DNA of 64,000 nucleotides from Toxonevra muliebris (taxonomy: Eukaryota > Arthropoda > Insecta > Diptera > Pallopteridae): the NCBI GenBank assembly GCA_963691655.1, contig CAVNUY010000008.1:186001-250000 (forward strand). The letters run 5' to 3'. The translations under genes and the position numbers were made by a program. Below are positions 35,411 to 46,337 of the stretch, in pieces. Below the pieces are notes generated by a model, which was not told where the DNA came from, did no database searches, and saw nothing but the letters and a program-made list of their open reading frames with translations. Every line of letters starts with the position of its first letter. Position 1 is the stretch's first letter.

Positions 35411-36362
35411 CACATCGTTTACTCACTGAAGCTTATCCTGACTGTGCTATAGACGTTAGAATGTGTCAGGTGTGGTATGTCCGTTTCAAAAGTGGTGATT
35501 TTGATGTTGAAGACAGGGAACCTTCAGGCGGCCCGAAAAAGTTCGAAGAAGAAGAATTGAAGGCATTACTCGAAGAAGATTCATGTCAAACGTAACAAGA
35601 ACTTGCAGAATCTTTAGGAGTTGATCAATCAACCATTTCTAAACGATTAAAAGCATTGGGAATGATTCAAAAGCTAGAAAATTGGGTTCCGTACGAATTG
35701 AAGCCGAGAGACGTCCGTACGAATTGAAGCCGAGAGACGTCCACACGAATTGAAGCCGACGATTTTTCACATGTGAACTGCTGATTGATCGACAGAAAAG
35801 AAAGTGTTTTCTGCATCGTATTGTGACTGGCGATGAAAAGTGGATACGTTACGATAACCCAAAGCGTAAAAAATTATGGGGACCGCCCGGACATGCATCA
35901 ACATCAACGGCAAAGCTGAACATCCATGGATCCAAGCTCATGCTGTGTATTTGGTGGAATATGAAAGGTGTCGTGTATTATGAGCTGTTGAAACCGAATG
36001 AAACGATCACTGGCGACCGCTACCGACTACAATTGATGCGTTTGATCCGAGCATTAAAGGATAAGAGGCCAGAATATGAGAATAGACACGACGAAGTTAT
36101 TCTTCAGCACGACAATTCTCGGCCACATGTTGCAAGGCAAGTAAAAACATACTTGCAAACGCTGAAATGGAAAGTGCTACCCCACCCGCCGTATTCTTCA
36201 GACATTGCTCCTTCTGATTACCACTTGTTCCGATCGATAACACATGGCCTGGCTGCACAGCACTTCCGTTCTTTCGTATGCTACCAGAAAGATGGGAAAA
36301 GGTTGTGGCTAACGATGGACAATACTTTAAAGAATAAATTTATAATCACTTTTTCACAATAA
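35411..36362 (+). pseudogene. Mariner DD34D transposase, C-terminal part
   Basis: Continues from 27223. RLLTEAYPDCA is followed by VWYVRFKSGDFDVEDREPSG, then an in-frame TAA (~35595), the second helix-turn-helix (ESLGVDQSTISKRLKALG) and the WVPYEL linker. A 26-bp unit is then present nearly three times (35690-35760) and shifts the frame. The core from about 35823 has TGDEKWI, LQHDNSRPH and SDIAPSDYHLF. Thirty-four residues separate the second and third Asp (DD34D, mariner proper). The last ~40 residues after HFRSF are out of frame. Confidence 0.85.
35690..35760. repeat. 26-bp tandem repeat inside mariner ORF
   Basis: CGAATTGAAGCCGAGAGACG recurs at a 26-bp spacing, with the third copy incomplete. 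Two extra units add 52 bp, which is not a multiple of three. Confidence 0.85.
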
Positions 36363-36401
36363 ATGTCCAAATTACGAAAAACAAAATACGAGTTTAGTGC
36401 A

Positions 36402-37134
36402 AAAATTTCAAATTTTGGAAACCGAATTTTGTGATAAGTATCCACGAATTTTTCCTGGCAGCCTTAAAGACCCAATTTTTAATTTCAAATCGAAAATTTA
36501 CTTATATAAATACACAGTTCCAATATTTAAAAGAGCATAGACAGTGCCGTATAAATTAAAATAATTGGACATATTGTGTGACGAACAAATTTTGGAACCA
36601 GTGCAGCACAGTAAATGGGCCAGTCCAATTGTGATTGTACCAAAAAAAGATTCTGTAAGAATATGTGTTGATTACAAAAATACAAACTCCCACAAATATC
36701 AGATTGCTTGTCAGAACTTGCAGGTGCTACGTTCTTCTGTGCTCTTGATATGACAGGTGCATATCAACATACAGCAGCAAAGAGCTTTTAACAATGAACA
36801 CTCACAAAGTGCTGTTTAGATTTTTGCGGTTACCTTTCAGGGTTTCATCAGCTCCATCTATATTTCAAAATATTATGGATCAAATGTTAGCCGGTTGCAA
36901 GGTTGTAATTTGTTTTTGGGATGACATACTGGTAGTAGTAAAGGATATTTATTTTGATATTAATATCTTATTTTTAAGTACTGGAAAAGATTTCATATCT
37001 TAGTGTACTACTATATTTTCTCATTGAATAAATTGAAATTTCTTGGGCACGTCATTTCATCAAAAGGGGTCAGGCCAAACCCAGAAAAAGTCAAGGCAGT
37101 ACAGGAAGCGCCGGCACCGAAGAACCTAACCAAT
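36402..37134 (+). pseudogene. Gypsy Pol fragment (RT)
   Basis: Pieces in several frames: EFCDKYPRIFPGSLKDP, then ILEPVQHSKWASPIVIVPKK and ICVDYKNTN, LFRFLRLPFRVSSAPSIFQN near 36810, the active-site region VVICFWDDILVV near 36900 (Trp in place of the usual aromatic-Met/Val), and KLKFLGHVISSKGVRPNPEK near 37030. This is the RT order of a gypsy element. Multiple indels break it. It matches the Gag relic at 26198, so both are probably ends of one copy split by the mariner nest. Confidence 0.8.
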
Positions 37135-38005
37135 CTTTTCGAATTCTCAACTTATATAAATAAAGAATTTTCCAACAACTTTCAGACCGATGTCAGCTAT
37201 ACCGATTTTAGTAAAGCTTTCTACGTAGTGAATCATGATTTGCTGATCGATAAACTTGATTTGTTTGGTTTTCCACCACTGTTTATTAAATGGATTCGTT
37301 CATATCTATGTAACAGAAATCAGAAGATGCTGTTCAAGAGCTTTATCTCATCTTGTATTGAATTTCCATCTGGAGTTCCTCAGGGTAGTCATCTTGGTCC
37401 GATTTTATTCCTTATATGTATTAATGATCTCCCATCTGTTATCCGTCACTCAAAAATTTTATTAAATGCTGATGATGTGAAACTTTTTACTTCACATTAT
37501 TCTGAAGAGGCACAAATCTTGCTTCAATCAGATTTTGATGCGTTAACAAGTTGGTGTCAGATTAATTTAATGCCTTTTAATTTAAAGAAATGAAAATCAA
37601 TGGTCTATTCGAGAAGACAACCGATCCCATCAGAATACTGTAAAAATGATTACACCTTGGAAACTGTGCATAATTTCACTGACTTGGGCATTGTGATGGA
37701 CCCTAAATTACGTTTTAATTTGCATATTAACATGTGTATAAATAAAGCTAAGGGAATATTTGCATTCATTAAAAGATGGTCAAAAGAATTTAATGATCCG
37801 CATGTAACGAAAACACTTTTTAAGTCTCTGGTAAGACCAATCTTGGAATACGGTTCTCCAGTTTGGAGTCCTCAATAAAACTGTTACAGGGATAGATTGG
37901 AATCTGCTCAGAAACAGTTTCTTTTGTTTGCTTTAAAAAGTTTTCAATGGGATCCATCCCAAAACCTTCAACCTTACACACATCGCACATTGGGAAAAAT
38001 ATAGG
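37135..38005 (+). pseudogene. LINE reverse transcriptase fragment
   Basis: Starts abruptly at about 37175 with DVSYTDFSKAFYVVNHDLL. It continues with WIRSYLCNRNQ, SGVPQGSHLGPILFLICIND near 37370, LLNADDVKLF (active-site ADD) near 37465, an in-frame TGA after MPFNLKK at 37591-37593, and a thumb region FTDLGIVMDPKLRFNLHIN and SLVRPILEYGSPVWSPQ. Then TAA and LESAQKQFLLFALKSFQWDP near 37905. It is a Jockey/CR1-type LINE by motif style; the clade is uncertain. It continues at 38476 after an insertion. Confidence 0.8.
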
Positions 38006-38475
38006 TAAAACCCTCGCATTAAGGGTTTTTCGAAAGTTACGGGGTTTACTTTTTTCTTTAATTTTTGTAATCTGGATAAATGCAATGTATGGAAAACAAG
38101 TTTCTAAAAATGTAAATTAAGTTTTATTAAAATTTGTGGAATATTCGACTATGGACTGAAATTAGATAGTTTAGGGCGTATTTGAAAAAAAAAAAAAAAG
38201 AAGCTGTGTGACATTGTACAAAAATACTTAACACTACACACAAAAGTTTAAAGTTGTACCAAAAACTATCCAATTTTTCACATAATGCCGAGTTTTCAAC
38301 ATTTAATGTTTTTTATTCTCCAAGCATGTTATTGTTAATTAGTTTTTCATCCTCGTTGGTCGCAGTTGTGTCGTGTGTGAAAAAATTATAAAATATTAAA
38401 TTAAAAAACAATATATATACAAAAAAAAAAAACAATTAGCGGTAATATAAATATTTCAACTATAGTTTGATTATA
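38006..38475. other. ~470-bp insertion in LINE, unrecognised
   Basis: It interrupts the LINE between the YTHRTLG segment and the C-terminal segment. It is AT-rich with two A-runs (38188-38202 and 38421-38434) and no terminal repeats that I can define. Confidence 0.4.
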
Positions 38476-38770
38476 CATATTTAATTGCAAAATAAATTGT
38501 ATGCAATTAACCGATTTATTTAATTTTTATATTCTGCCTCGAGACTTAAGGCAAAATCGCTTATTTATCGTTTCAACGCACAGAACTAATTATGCTATAA
38601 ATGAGCCAATCACAAGATGCGTTCAATTATGCAATAATTATAATAACGTTATTGATTTTAGTGTTAGTATTTATAGATTTAAGTTAAAACTTTTCACTAT
38701 TTTTAATTGAACTTTATATATAGTCTGTAAGAAATTTTCTGTAGACTGAATTGAATTGAATAAATATTAT
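38476..38770 (+). pseudogene. LINE C-terminus and 3' tail
   Basis: LTDLFNFYILPRDLRQNRLF, then HRTNYAINEPITRCVQLCNN, is the usual C-terminal segment of this LINE type. The frame ends at TGA 38708-38710, and a GAATTGAATTGAATAAAT 3' tail follows near 38750. Confidence 0.65.
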
Positions 38771-38796
38771 TTTACTTATACGTATTTTTGCAAACA

Positions 38797-39583
38797 TATA
38801 AGCTCTTTTCACGTATAAAAAATGGTTACAAATTGTTGCAAGTTTCTACTAGTAAAGTGTTCACGTACTCGAAAAACTTGCAACGAGAGAGAAAAACGAG
38901 AGCGTAAAAAAGTGAGAAAAAAAAAGTAGTTGCAAATTTCTACTAGTAAAATTTTTACTTGCAAGAATTTTTAGCTTCCGAAAAAGAAGAACTGTCTAAA
39001 ATTTGAACGTCAACAAGAAGTGTGTTTTGTTAATTTTAGTAAATTTGTTGTGGTTTTCAATAAAACTGAGGAGGAAAAGAAATATTTGTGATATTCTGGA
39101 AGATGTAAGTAGTATTTGTGAATACTGGTGTGCACACAAGAAATGATTTCAACAAATTATAAACTCTAATTACAGCAGCAAGAGCAGCAGAACGCAAAAA
39201 ACGGCATTTGAATATGAAATAATTTATTAATTGCACATTTCAATGCTATTTTCTATACATTCCACTTTTCACTCGTATGAAGGTCTTTGGAGAGCACTTT
39301 ACTTCAATTTGAGATGGTTCCATTTGGAATTTTTTATTTAATAATTAAGTCAATATAAAAGTATATAATTGAATAAAAAAGTCGCAATCGCAAAATATTT
39401 TTTTCCGCTAAAAATTAGCTGTCAAAACAATCGATCAGCTGTTTACTTGCAAGTTTCTACTAGTTTTCTGTTCACGTACTTTTTCTAAATACTATTTGTC
39501 TCTTTGCAAGAATATTTTTCTCAATCTTTCTTTTACTCTCACGCTGCAAGTTTTTACTAGGAAAGTACGTGAACAGACCTATA
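38797..39583. mobile_element. MITE-like element with inverted ends
   Basis: The left end TATAAGCTCTTTTCACGTA and the right end read inward (TATAGGTCTGTTCACGTA) correspond. Inside each end are CTAGTAGAAACTTGCA and TTCACGTACT words in mirrored positions. About 787 bp, non-coding. Target duplication unclear. Confidence 0.55.
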
Positions 39584-40788
39584 ATTATGCACAAAAAGTT
39601 TCGGTGGCTACATTAAACGGCGCTGCTGCGCAATCGTTGTGAGTGCGTATATAAAAAAAATATTGTGAAATTCTATAATATAAAAAATTGTAAGATAATA
39701 TGTAAACAATAACTTTGATAGTATGTAATATTAAAAATTTACTTATATTTGGGACATTCTCTGTCAATGGGAGATCCCCACCCAGTCCAAAATTGGTTAA
39801 GGTATTTTAAGGCATGTTTGGGCTCAAATGAAAGCTTATTATCTCTAGTTTCAAACGAAATAAAGCCTTTTTTGATTTTGCATGGTGGCGGACCAATATG
39901 GCGGCTGCAAGTCTACCACCTCACCTTAAATTAATAGTTTTATCAAGTGTACGTTTACCCAAGTCATCATAAAAAACAGATAAAGCCTTTTTTATATTTT
40001 TTTCGCTGAATATGAATCTAATATTAATTTCCATGGCAAATGTCACGTGTTGTCCCTAACCTCAAAAAAGGCTAAAAAAGGCTGTTGGGTTTTACGCTTA
40101 CCAAAGTCATCACAAAACGACTGGAAAATCTTATCTTTGTGTAGTTTCTGCTGATGAACATGTCGCTACATGTCGTCCCTATTCTCAAAAAATTAAAAAT
40201 CCCAAAACACTTTTTTTCGTGTCTCACGTGTCCCAAATCACCAGAAAACTTCCCAAATGACTTATTGTTCAATTTTCATTCCTTAACTTGGCTGTAACAT
40301 ACTTCTATAGTTGCCAAGTTAGGCAACACGCTTGTATTTCTTGCATATAACCGATACATGACGTGTGTAGTGTAATAGGCATTTATTGTTTGATATTCAA
40401 CGAGAAATGTGTACAAAAAAAATTTGTGTAAATTTACTGCGATAACAGTCGGTTACCTGTTGCCTACTATTATAGCAGTAAAGTTCAGCAGAAATAGTTC
40501 AGAGTGTATATACCATATACATCTTTTTAATTCCAACAAATAAAATAGATAAAACAAAATAAATGTCAGAAGATAAATGTCAGAACCGTTAGCTAAAATA
40601 TGGCAACACTGATAGCAATGAAAGAGAGGGACGCTGGTCAATAAGAAAAAAATTTAATAGATTCTTAATTGTCGAATGTTCTCCAGCGATTGTCGACTGA
40701 CGATTTCATTTTAGACGTCTTCATATGTTTACTTGTATTTTATTGCTTATCGGCATCGTCAATAACTTTGATTCTGTTCCGGCTCTAA
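39584..40788. other. Spacer with short repeated words
   Basis: No gene. AAAGCCTTTTTT and AACCTCAAAAAAGGCT-like words recur at 39860-40090, suggesting degenerate repeat DNA. Confidence 0.4.
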
Positions 40789-41093
40789 GGCTGTGGTTAT
40801 GTTGGTGCTGGCTATTCGGCGAACACATCACATATTACTCTCGTGCTCGTTCTAAGTGGTTACATTCAGTTTGTTTTTGGTTAAAAGTACTCCTTTGATT
40901 AATACTATTTTGTATGTAATCATACTTTCTTGTGAAATTACTCATAGCCACTCTGAATGCTTGGCGTGCTTGGTGTGCATTTCACCCAGCACATCGTGTT
41001 CGTTGAGAGAGGGAGTAAAGTTTCTCACTTTGTGTTCGATGCAATAACAATTTCATGGTGTTCGCCGAGCAAAATCTGCACATAACCACAGTC
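40789..41093. mobile_element. PIF/Harbinger-like MITE
   Basis: A 305-bp unit is flanked by TAA (40786-40788 and 41094-41096). The ends are GGCTGTGGTTATGT and, read inward from the right, GACTGTGGTTATGT. TTCGGCGAACAC recurs in mirrored position 20-30 bp inside each end. The 3-bp TAA duplication is typical of PIF/Harbinger. Confidence 0.8.
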
Positions 41094-41263
41094 TAAGTGG
41101 CTGCTCACATGAGTATAGCCATGACTGACTTTTTCTAATCAAAAAGAAACGGTGGAATCGGAATTTTGTTACTTTTTCTTGTGCTCAGAAAGATACGTTC
41201 ATTTGTTCACTTAAAAATGCAAAACAAATATTAGTTATAAGCCTTAAATGTGTACTTTAGAAT

Positions 41264-43011
41264 AAAAAAAAAACAATGGATGCGTGCAAGGCACGCAAGA
41301 TATTTGATGTGTAAACAGTTAAACCAACTGAATGCCATATACATAAGCTCATATATGTATAGACATATATAGGGATTTGATGTGTAATCTATATGCTTAG
41401 GTAAATAATTCAAATTAAAACAATTCTTTTACAAACTTAAAAATTTATTAGATATCATTATCTTTTATATATAATAGCCCAATTCACCATAAATTGCAAA
41501 TGGTCTTGCATCATTGCAAATGCAAATTTTTATCCCATATCGCATATATTTGTTGTTGTGATATGTGTTGAAATATTTTGCAATTTCACCAAATCGTGAA
41601 TAGGGCTAATATGTTGTAGTTGCATTATTTTTCATTACTCAATGCATCGGGCACTATATGCTCGCATATACGCAGCTGCAATTTCATTCTTTTTTCCGCG
41701 CTTTAAGTTTTTCTTCCTGTCGATTTTAAATTTTATTAGATGTGAAAAGTTTACATAACGTGTCCTGAGAATTGATTTGGAATATAGGTATATGAATTTG
41801 TACACACAATGAATTTTTATTGAAGTAAATAAGTGATTTTATAATACCTAAATAAGATTGATTTTTTCTGTTTAACATATTTGCTAGTTACATAGATAAA
41901 AAAGTGTTGCCTTTCTAAGGTTAATGCACAAAGCAAAATTTTTATAATGTCGTGGTTTGCATGCGAATGCAAAATCTATCAAACGCCTGTGTTAGCTACG
42001 GCGACTTCTCTACTTGTATTTTATAGACGATCTCTATACGTTTAACACCACCAAATACCCTGCAGTAAAATGAAGAACTAGTAGCACAAAGTATCTAGTT
42101 ATATGCATAGTGAAAAAGAGACTAGTTCAATGACTAGGGCTAAAGTAATGCAGCTAGACACCAGTTTAAAAAAATATGGGCTCATTCTGCTTATCCTAAA
42201 TATAAATTTGGCTGTTAAAATATAGCACACAGAAAAAACAAGAAATAAAAACGAAGTTTTACAAAAAAACGGACAAGGACTTGTATTCTTCATGTAAGTA
42301 GTATGTTTAAAATATAAAAATACATATCGTCATTTATTTTCTTTTCTATCTGCATATCAATTTCAGATAAAAACCCAGCAAAACCGATGAAGATATCAAA
42401 ACATTTATTGATAGAAAATAACATACATATATTTGTATACATGTTTTTTATATAAAATAATAAATAAAATAAGAAATGGAAAAACAATCTGAAAATTCAA
42501 TTTAGTCGTAGAAATATCTACCTGAAATATTACTAGTGCAGTAACAAGTTGCAAAAAGTACTAGTTCTCTGACTAGTTCAAAGGTAGTGCATAAGGAGAC
42601 AATTGTCTTCTCGTAGGACATTAACATTGTAAAAGAGGCAGTTGACAGCATGTAAATGGGGGTTGCGGTGGAACCAGTACTGGTTACTTTGCAACTAGTT
42701 GCTTTACTATTTATAGAACTAGTCGGCTTCACTGAAGGGTAATTCTGCAGCGAATAAATATGTACACACACATTTTGTTTTCGTGTGTACATATATGTGT
42801 GAGTAAATTGATCGAAACATAAACAAACAAACTCCGCTCGTATTTTAATTTCTCCCTCTCTTCTTCTCTTCTCTTTATTGTTTAAAGTAGCACAGTCATA
42901 TCGCGCAGTAGTGTGAGCGAGAGGGGAACTGGATGTTACAGTTATCTTACATCTTACGTTACAGTTATTCTTACATTTTGCCCATACCGTGACCTAAAAT
43001 GTTTACACATC
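41264..43011 (-). repeat. Inverted partner of 33381-34669, with MITE insertion
   Basis: Same sequence as 33381-34669 on the opposite strand. It is longer because a 682-bp MITE sits at 42058-42739, and shorter elsewhere because it lacks the foldback segment. Confidence 0.75.
42058..42739. mobile_element. TA-flanked MITE (CCCTKCAGT ends)
   Basis: Comparison with 33381-34669 shows exactly where it entered: the target CAAATAATTC is split and TA duplicated (42056-42057 and 42740-42741). The ends are CCCTGCAGTAAAATGAAGA and, read inward, CCCTTCAGTGAAGC. ACTAGT occurs repeatedly inside. It is non-coding. The superfamily is open; the TA duplication points to Tc1/mariner-like or related. Confidence 0.75.
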
Positions 43012-43079
43012 AAAAATAAAAACAACAATCCCTAGAAGCGCCTTGTTTGTTTGCGTTTATCTTGCCTATTCAACTTCAT

Positions 43080-43893
43080 AGGGATGGGTAACGCAGAGAA
43101 TTTTTGTACGTTGATACAATGACGCAAGCGCAATCTTCCGTATCAGCGCAGTGAGTTAACGCAATTGCGCCATGACAGAGTATTTTTTTGTCAGAAATCG
43201 ATATACACAATCCCCTGCGTATTTCAGTCACATCTGCTCCTTGTTAGCGAATATTTTTCCATGCATCAAAGATTGGAAGCTTCCAAAATATCGCAAATTG
43301 TTTTCTTAAACTATAATTTAGGTTATAATGACTTTTAAGTTTTTATTTAAGATAGGTGATCTCCAACGAAAAATATAAAATGTTTCTCTTAAAATGTGAA
43401 TTTTAATGAGTTTCCTTTTATTTATATTCTACATACAAATGTATATGTATTTACAAGTATTTAAATATCTATTTTAAGTTTATCCTTAAAAAGATAATTT
43501 TAAAGCAATATATTTTTGTGCAGTTAACATAATTCATCTTTTTTCTGTGTCCACATATTTTATGCTTAAAATAAATAAAAAAAATGAATAAAAACAAAGA
43601 AAACATAATACATTATTTTTTTTTCATATTTATCATTCATTTTTTATCAAATGATGCAAAAACCCAATTGGGTCAATGCGCAGAATATTTTTTGTGCTAT
43701 TGTTTTGATACTGAGTTATTGCGCTACAGCATTGCTTTTTTTGACATTAATGGCTCAATGCGTTGAATATTTTTTTGTGCTATTGTTTTGATACTGAGTT
43801 ATTGCGCTACAGCATTGTCAATAAGTGTATCAGCGCAACAACGCAACCCTATGAATCAACGCAATAGCACGCAGCGCTGCGTTACCCATCACT
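43080..43893. mobile_element. MITE with GGGTAACGC ends
   Basis: The left end TAGGGATGGGTAACGCAG and the right end read inward TAGTGATGGGTAACGCAG match at 16 of 18. About 814 bp, non-coding. It contains an ~80-bp direct tandem duplication (43676-43738 and 43757-43818; shared TTTTGATACTGAGTTATTGC and GCTACAGCATTG). End sequence style suggests hAT, but the flanks give no clear 8-bp duplication. Confidence 0.65.
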
Positions 43894-44155
43894 AGTTCAC
43901 AAACAATTCAAATACAAGAGAACATATATGTATGTACCTATCCATATATTTTTATATTTCAATAAAAATTTGTAGTATAATAAAGAATATTAGAAAATAC
44001 TGTTAGTACAACAAAGTTAAAATATGTGTTTTTAAAACACAAAGACAAGAAACAGTAAGGATTTTATTAATAAAATTAATAATTATTAAATTATAAATAA
44101 ATTTACAATACTTAATTTGAAAATTGGGAGAGAAAGAAATATAGATAAGAAACAT
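43894..44155. other. AT-rich spacer
   Basis: Nothing recognised. Confidence 0.5.
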
Positions 44156-44226
44156 ACCCAAGCCGAGAATCGAACTTGGGTCTCCAGAGACAAGAGTCTG
44201 GCACTCTGCCACTAGACCACAGTGGC
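44156..44226 (-). repeat. tRNA-like sequence adjoining SINE copy 2
   Basis: On -: an A-box-like TGGTCTAGTGG, an anticodon-type stem CCAGA/TCTGG, and a B-box-like AGTTCGATTCT. The acceptor stem does not pair and the anticodon loop is 8 nt, so it is tRNA-derived and not a working tRNA gene. It begins a few bases after the 3' end of SINE copy 2, so either two SINEs lie in tandem or this is the second head of a dimeric SINE. Copy 1 lacks it. Confidence 0.55.
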
Positions 44227-44233
44227 GATGGTA

Positions 44234-44473
44234 GGACCTACAGTTTAATGCCGATTCCGAACGGCTATGTGGCAATTTTTTATCAGCTCGGTGGTTTTGC
44301 CATTACCAACCAAGGTGTGTACTTGTACACATTCTTATAATTCTCATCCACTTCATATCGATAGTGAATATAAGAAGTTTATGAGAATTAACCACCAGAC
44401 CAAGACGGGAATCGAACCCGCAACCTTCTGGATGAAAGTCTAGTGCACTATCCAATAGACTATCGAGGTCGTC
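44234..44473 (-). mobile_element. tRNA-derived SINE, copy 2
   Basis: Matches 4580-4818 throughout. Here the T-arm is better preserved (GCGGG, loop TTCGATT, CCCGT), giving a perfect B box GGTTCGATTCC. The body shares GGTTGGTAATGGCAAAACCA and GCCGTTCGGAATCGGC with copy 1. Confidence 0.8.
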
Positions 44474-44519
44474 ATCTTTGAACTAACTAGTTCAGTAACT
44501 ATACAAGGCTGTCAGTCAC

Positions 44520-44900
44520 TCAAGGGGACCAACATGTATTTCGATACGTTCCTTAATTGAGTGATCTGATGGAAGTTTGGTCTATCACCTCCACGTGGTG
44601 ACGGCTTGAAACAGTTGCATATCTGATTTCTGATATGTGACTGGCTAAGATAGTCCAGGCGGAGGGAGCACAACCTCTTATACAACGCCTTTCCCAATCC
44701 AAGGTGTTATGCGATGCATTCAGCCATCTGAAAGCATTAAATTTTTAACAAATTTTATGCAGTCGTTATGGTGGATCAGCTTCCTTTGGTTTTTCCAGGG
44801 TTAAAAAAAAAATTAGGCTGTCTTTTTGAGGAGCATCTCTGATACTTAGCCGCCTCAGAGAGTAACGGTGGCGCTGGCACGGTTGACCTTCCCTTTTCCC
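44520..44900 (+). repeat. Dispersed repeat, copy 2 (also at 22872-23200)
   Basis: See the copy at 22872. This copy has ~45 bp (CATTCAGCCATCTGAAAGCA and following) not in the first. Confidence 0.75.
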
Positions 44901-46332
44901 TTTTCTTTATAGAGGTTGCCGTGCATTCTGATTCGTCAGGATGCACTAATAACGCGAGGCTACCCCGGTCTTCTAACTCTGCAAATATTGCGGAACCTAT
45001 CTGTGGACTTACAGTAACCCAGATAAATTTGCAACATTCCTGCCACTATACAAGTCTAGTTTTCTCTTTAGAACAAGTACGTCTTCTGAAGTATTAGATA
45101 CTGTGTCAGTGTTCAACTTGATTTTCAGTGATACAATTTTGATTATAATACCCATGTCCAAACATTCCGGAACTATTTTCCTTTTTGGGATGCCTTAGGG
45201 GTCAGTAATGGGTCCAAACTAAAGAAAAACACTTCAGAAATCCTTCCTCTTATGAGCATTTTTAATTCATTTCATGGACTCGACTTTCTATAAGACAGCT
45301 TTGTCATAAAATCTTTGCAGTTTAATTTGTTATTGCTATAGAATTAAAACCATTAAAGTTTTGCCTCAAAATTTTAATATGGGTGGACAAATCCATAATA
45401 AGAATGAAAAAAGCTCATCGAGTGCATAATTTTTGAAGAATTTTTGTCTTTACTATTAACTTTTTCTGGCTTTGGAAGCATTTGAAAGAAGATAAATGTT
45501 TCAAAATATTTGTTTGCGAATGGTTTTACAAAAGTTGTGTTATTTTAAACCAAGTTGAATACTCATAAAGTCTACAAACCCAAAAAAAAAAAAACGGACC
45601 AGTTCTTGAAGAGAAAATCTTAGTACTTAGTTAATATTTTTATCATCTCAAATCAAAATTGTTAGAAACGTACTGGAATTTATTCACAATAATGAAAGAA
45701 ATATTTTGAAATGATCATCACTTAGGTCTGACCTGTCATCAAATGATAAAGGAAGTATAGATTGAAAATGAATGTTTCGGAGCATGCTTCCCAAACTAAC
45801 AAGGAATAAAAGAAATCTGTGAATGATTGTTTGGGGAAAAATACTCAAAAAAGATGTAGAAGTCTTGTTTTCATTATGGAAAACCAATTACTAAAATTGT
45901 TATCGAAAAAGCTGGCCATTTTCAATGATGAAGCTTTTAACAATTTATTTTTACACCATTATACTTAAGGTGACCAACCGTCCCACATTTGCCGGAACAG
46001 TCCCGGTTTTCAGCAAAATGTCCAGGTGAATTATTTTTTAAATACGAGACGTTCATTACATTCTTTGTTCATGTTCTTTAACTCATTATTGCCCACCCGG
46101 TAAATTCATATATGTGACCTATGACTTGTCTGACGGATTTATACTGTTAACTGATTTATTTTAAGAAAACTATTTGAAGGATCACATTTGAGACACATTT
46201 TCATAAACCTCTATATTTTAAGTAATTTTTGACAAAAGTACAGTGTATACTAGAAAAGTTTAAGGAAATAAAAGGCTCAAACAAATTATATTCTTGGAAT
46301 TACCATTTCCCTACGGTTCTGTTTTCTTCATG
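44901..46332. other. 1.4 kb without recognised features
   Basis: AT-rich; scattered short frames on both strands with no motif I recognise. Confidence 0.5.
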
Positions 46333-46337
46333 ATACC

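Larger units (their letters stand above)
27087..36401 (+). mobile_element. DD34D mariner, split by a BEL element
   Basis: Imperfect terminal inverted repeats (AAATTTTACTATATAAACTCG left; AAATTTTTGCACTAAACTCG read inward from the right) lie about 27087 and 36401, within the gypsy relic. Removing 27224-35410 and one CACAT joins a continuous mariner N-terminus. The gypsy Gag stops at the left end and gypsy Pol begins at the right end, so the host copy was already internally deleted or lost that segment on insertion. Confidence 0.75.

Noticed and set aside
42099..42792. Three short minus frames
   Set aside because: Inside a non-coding MITE.
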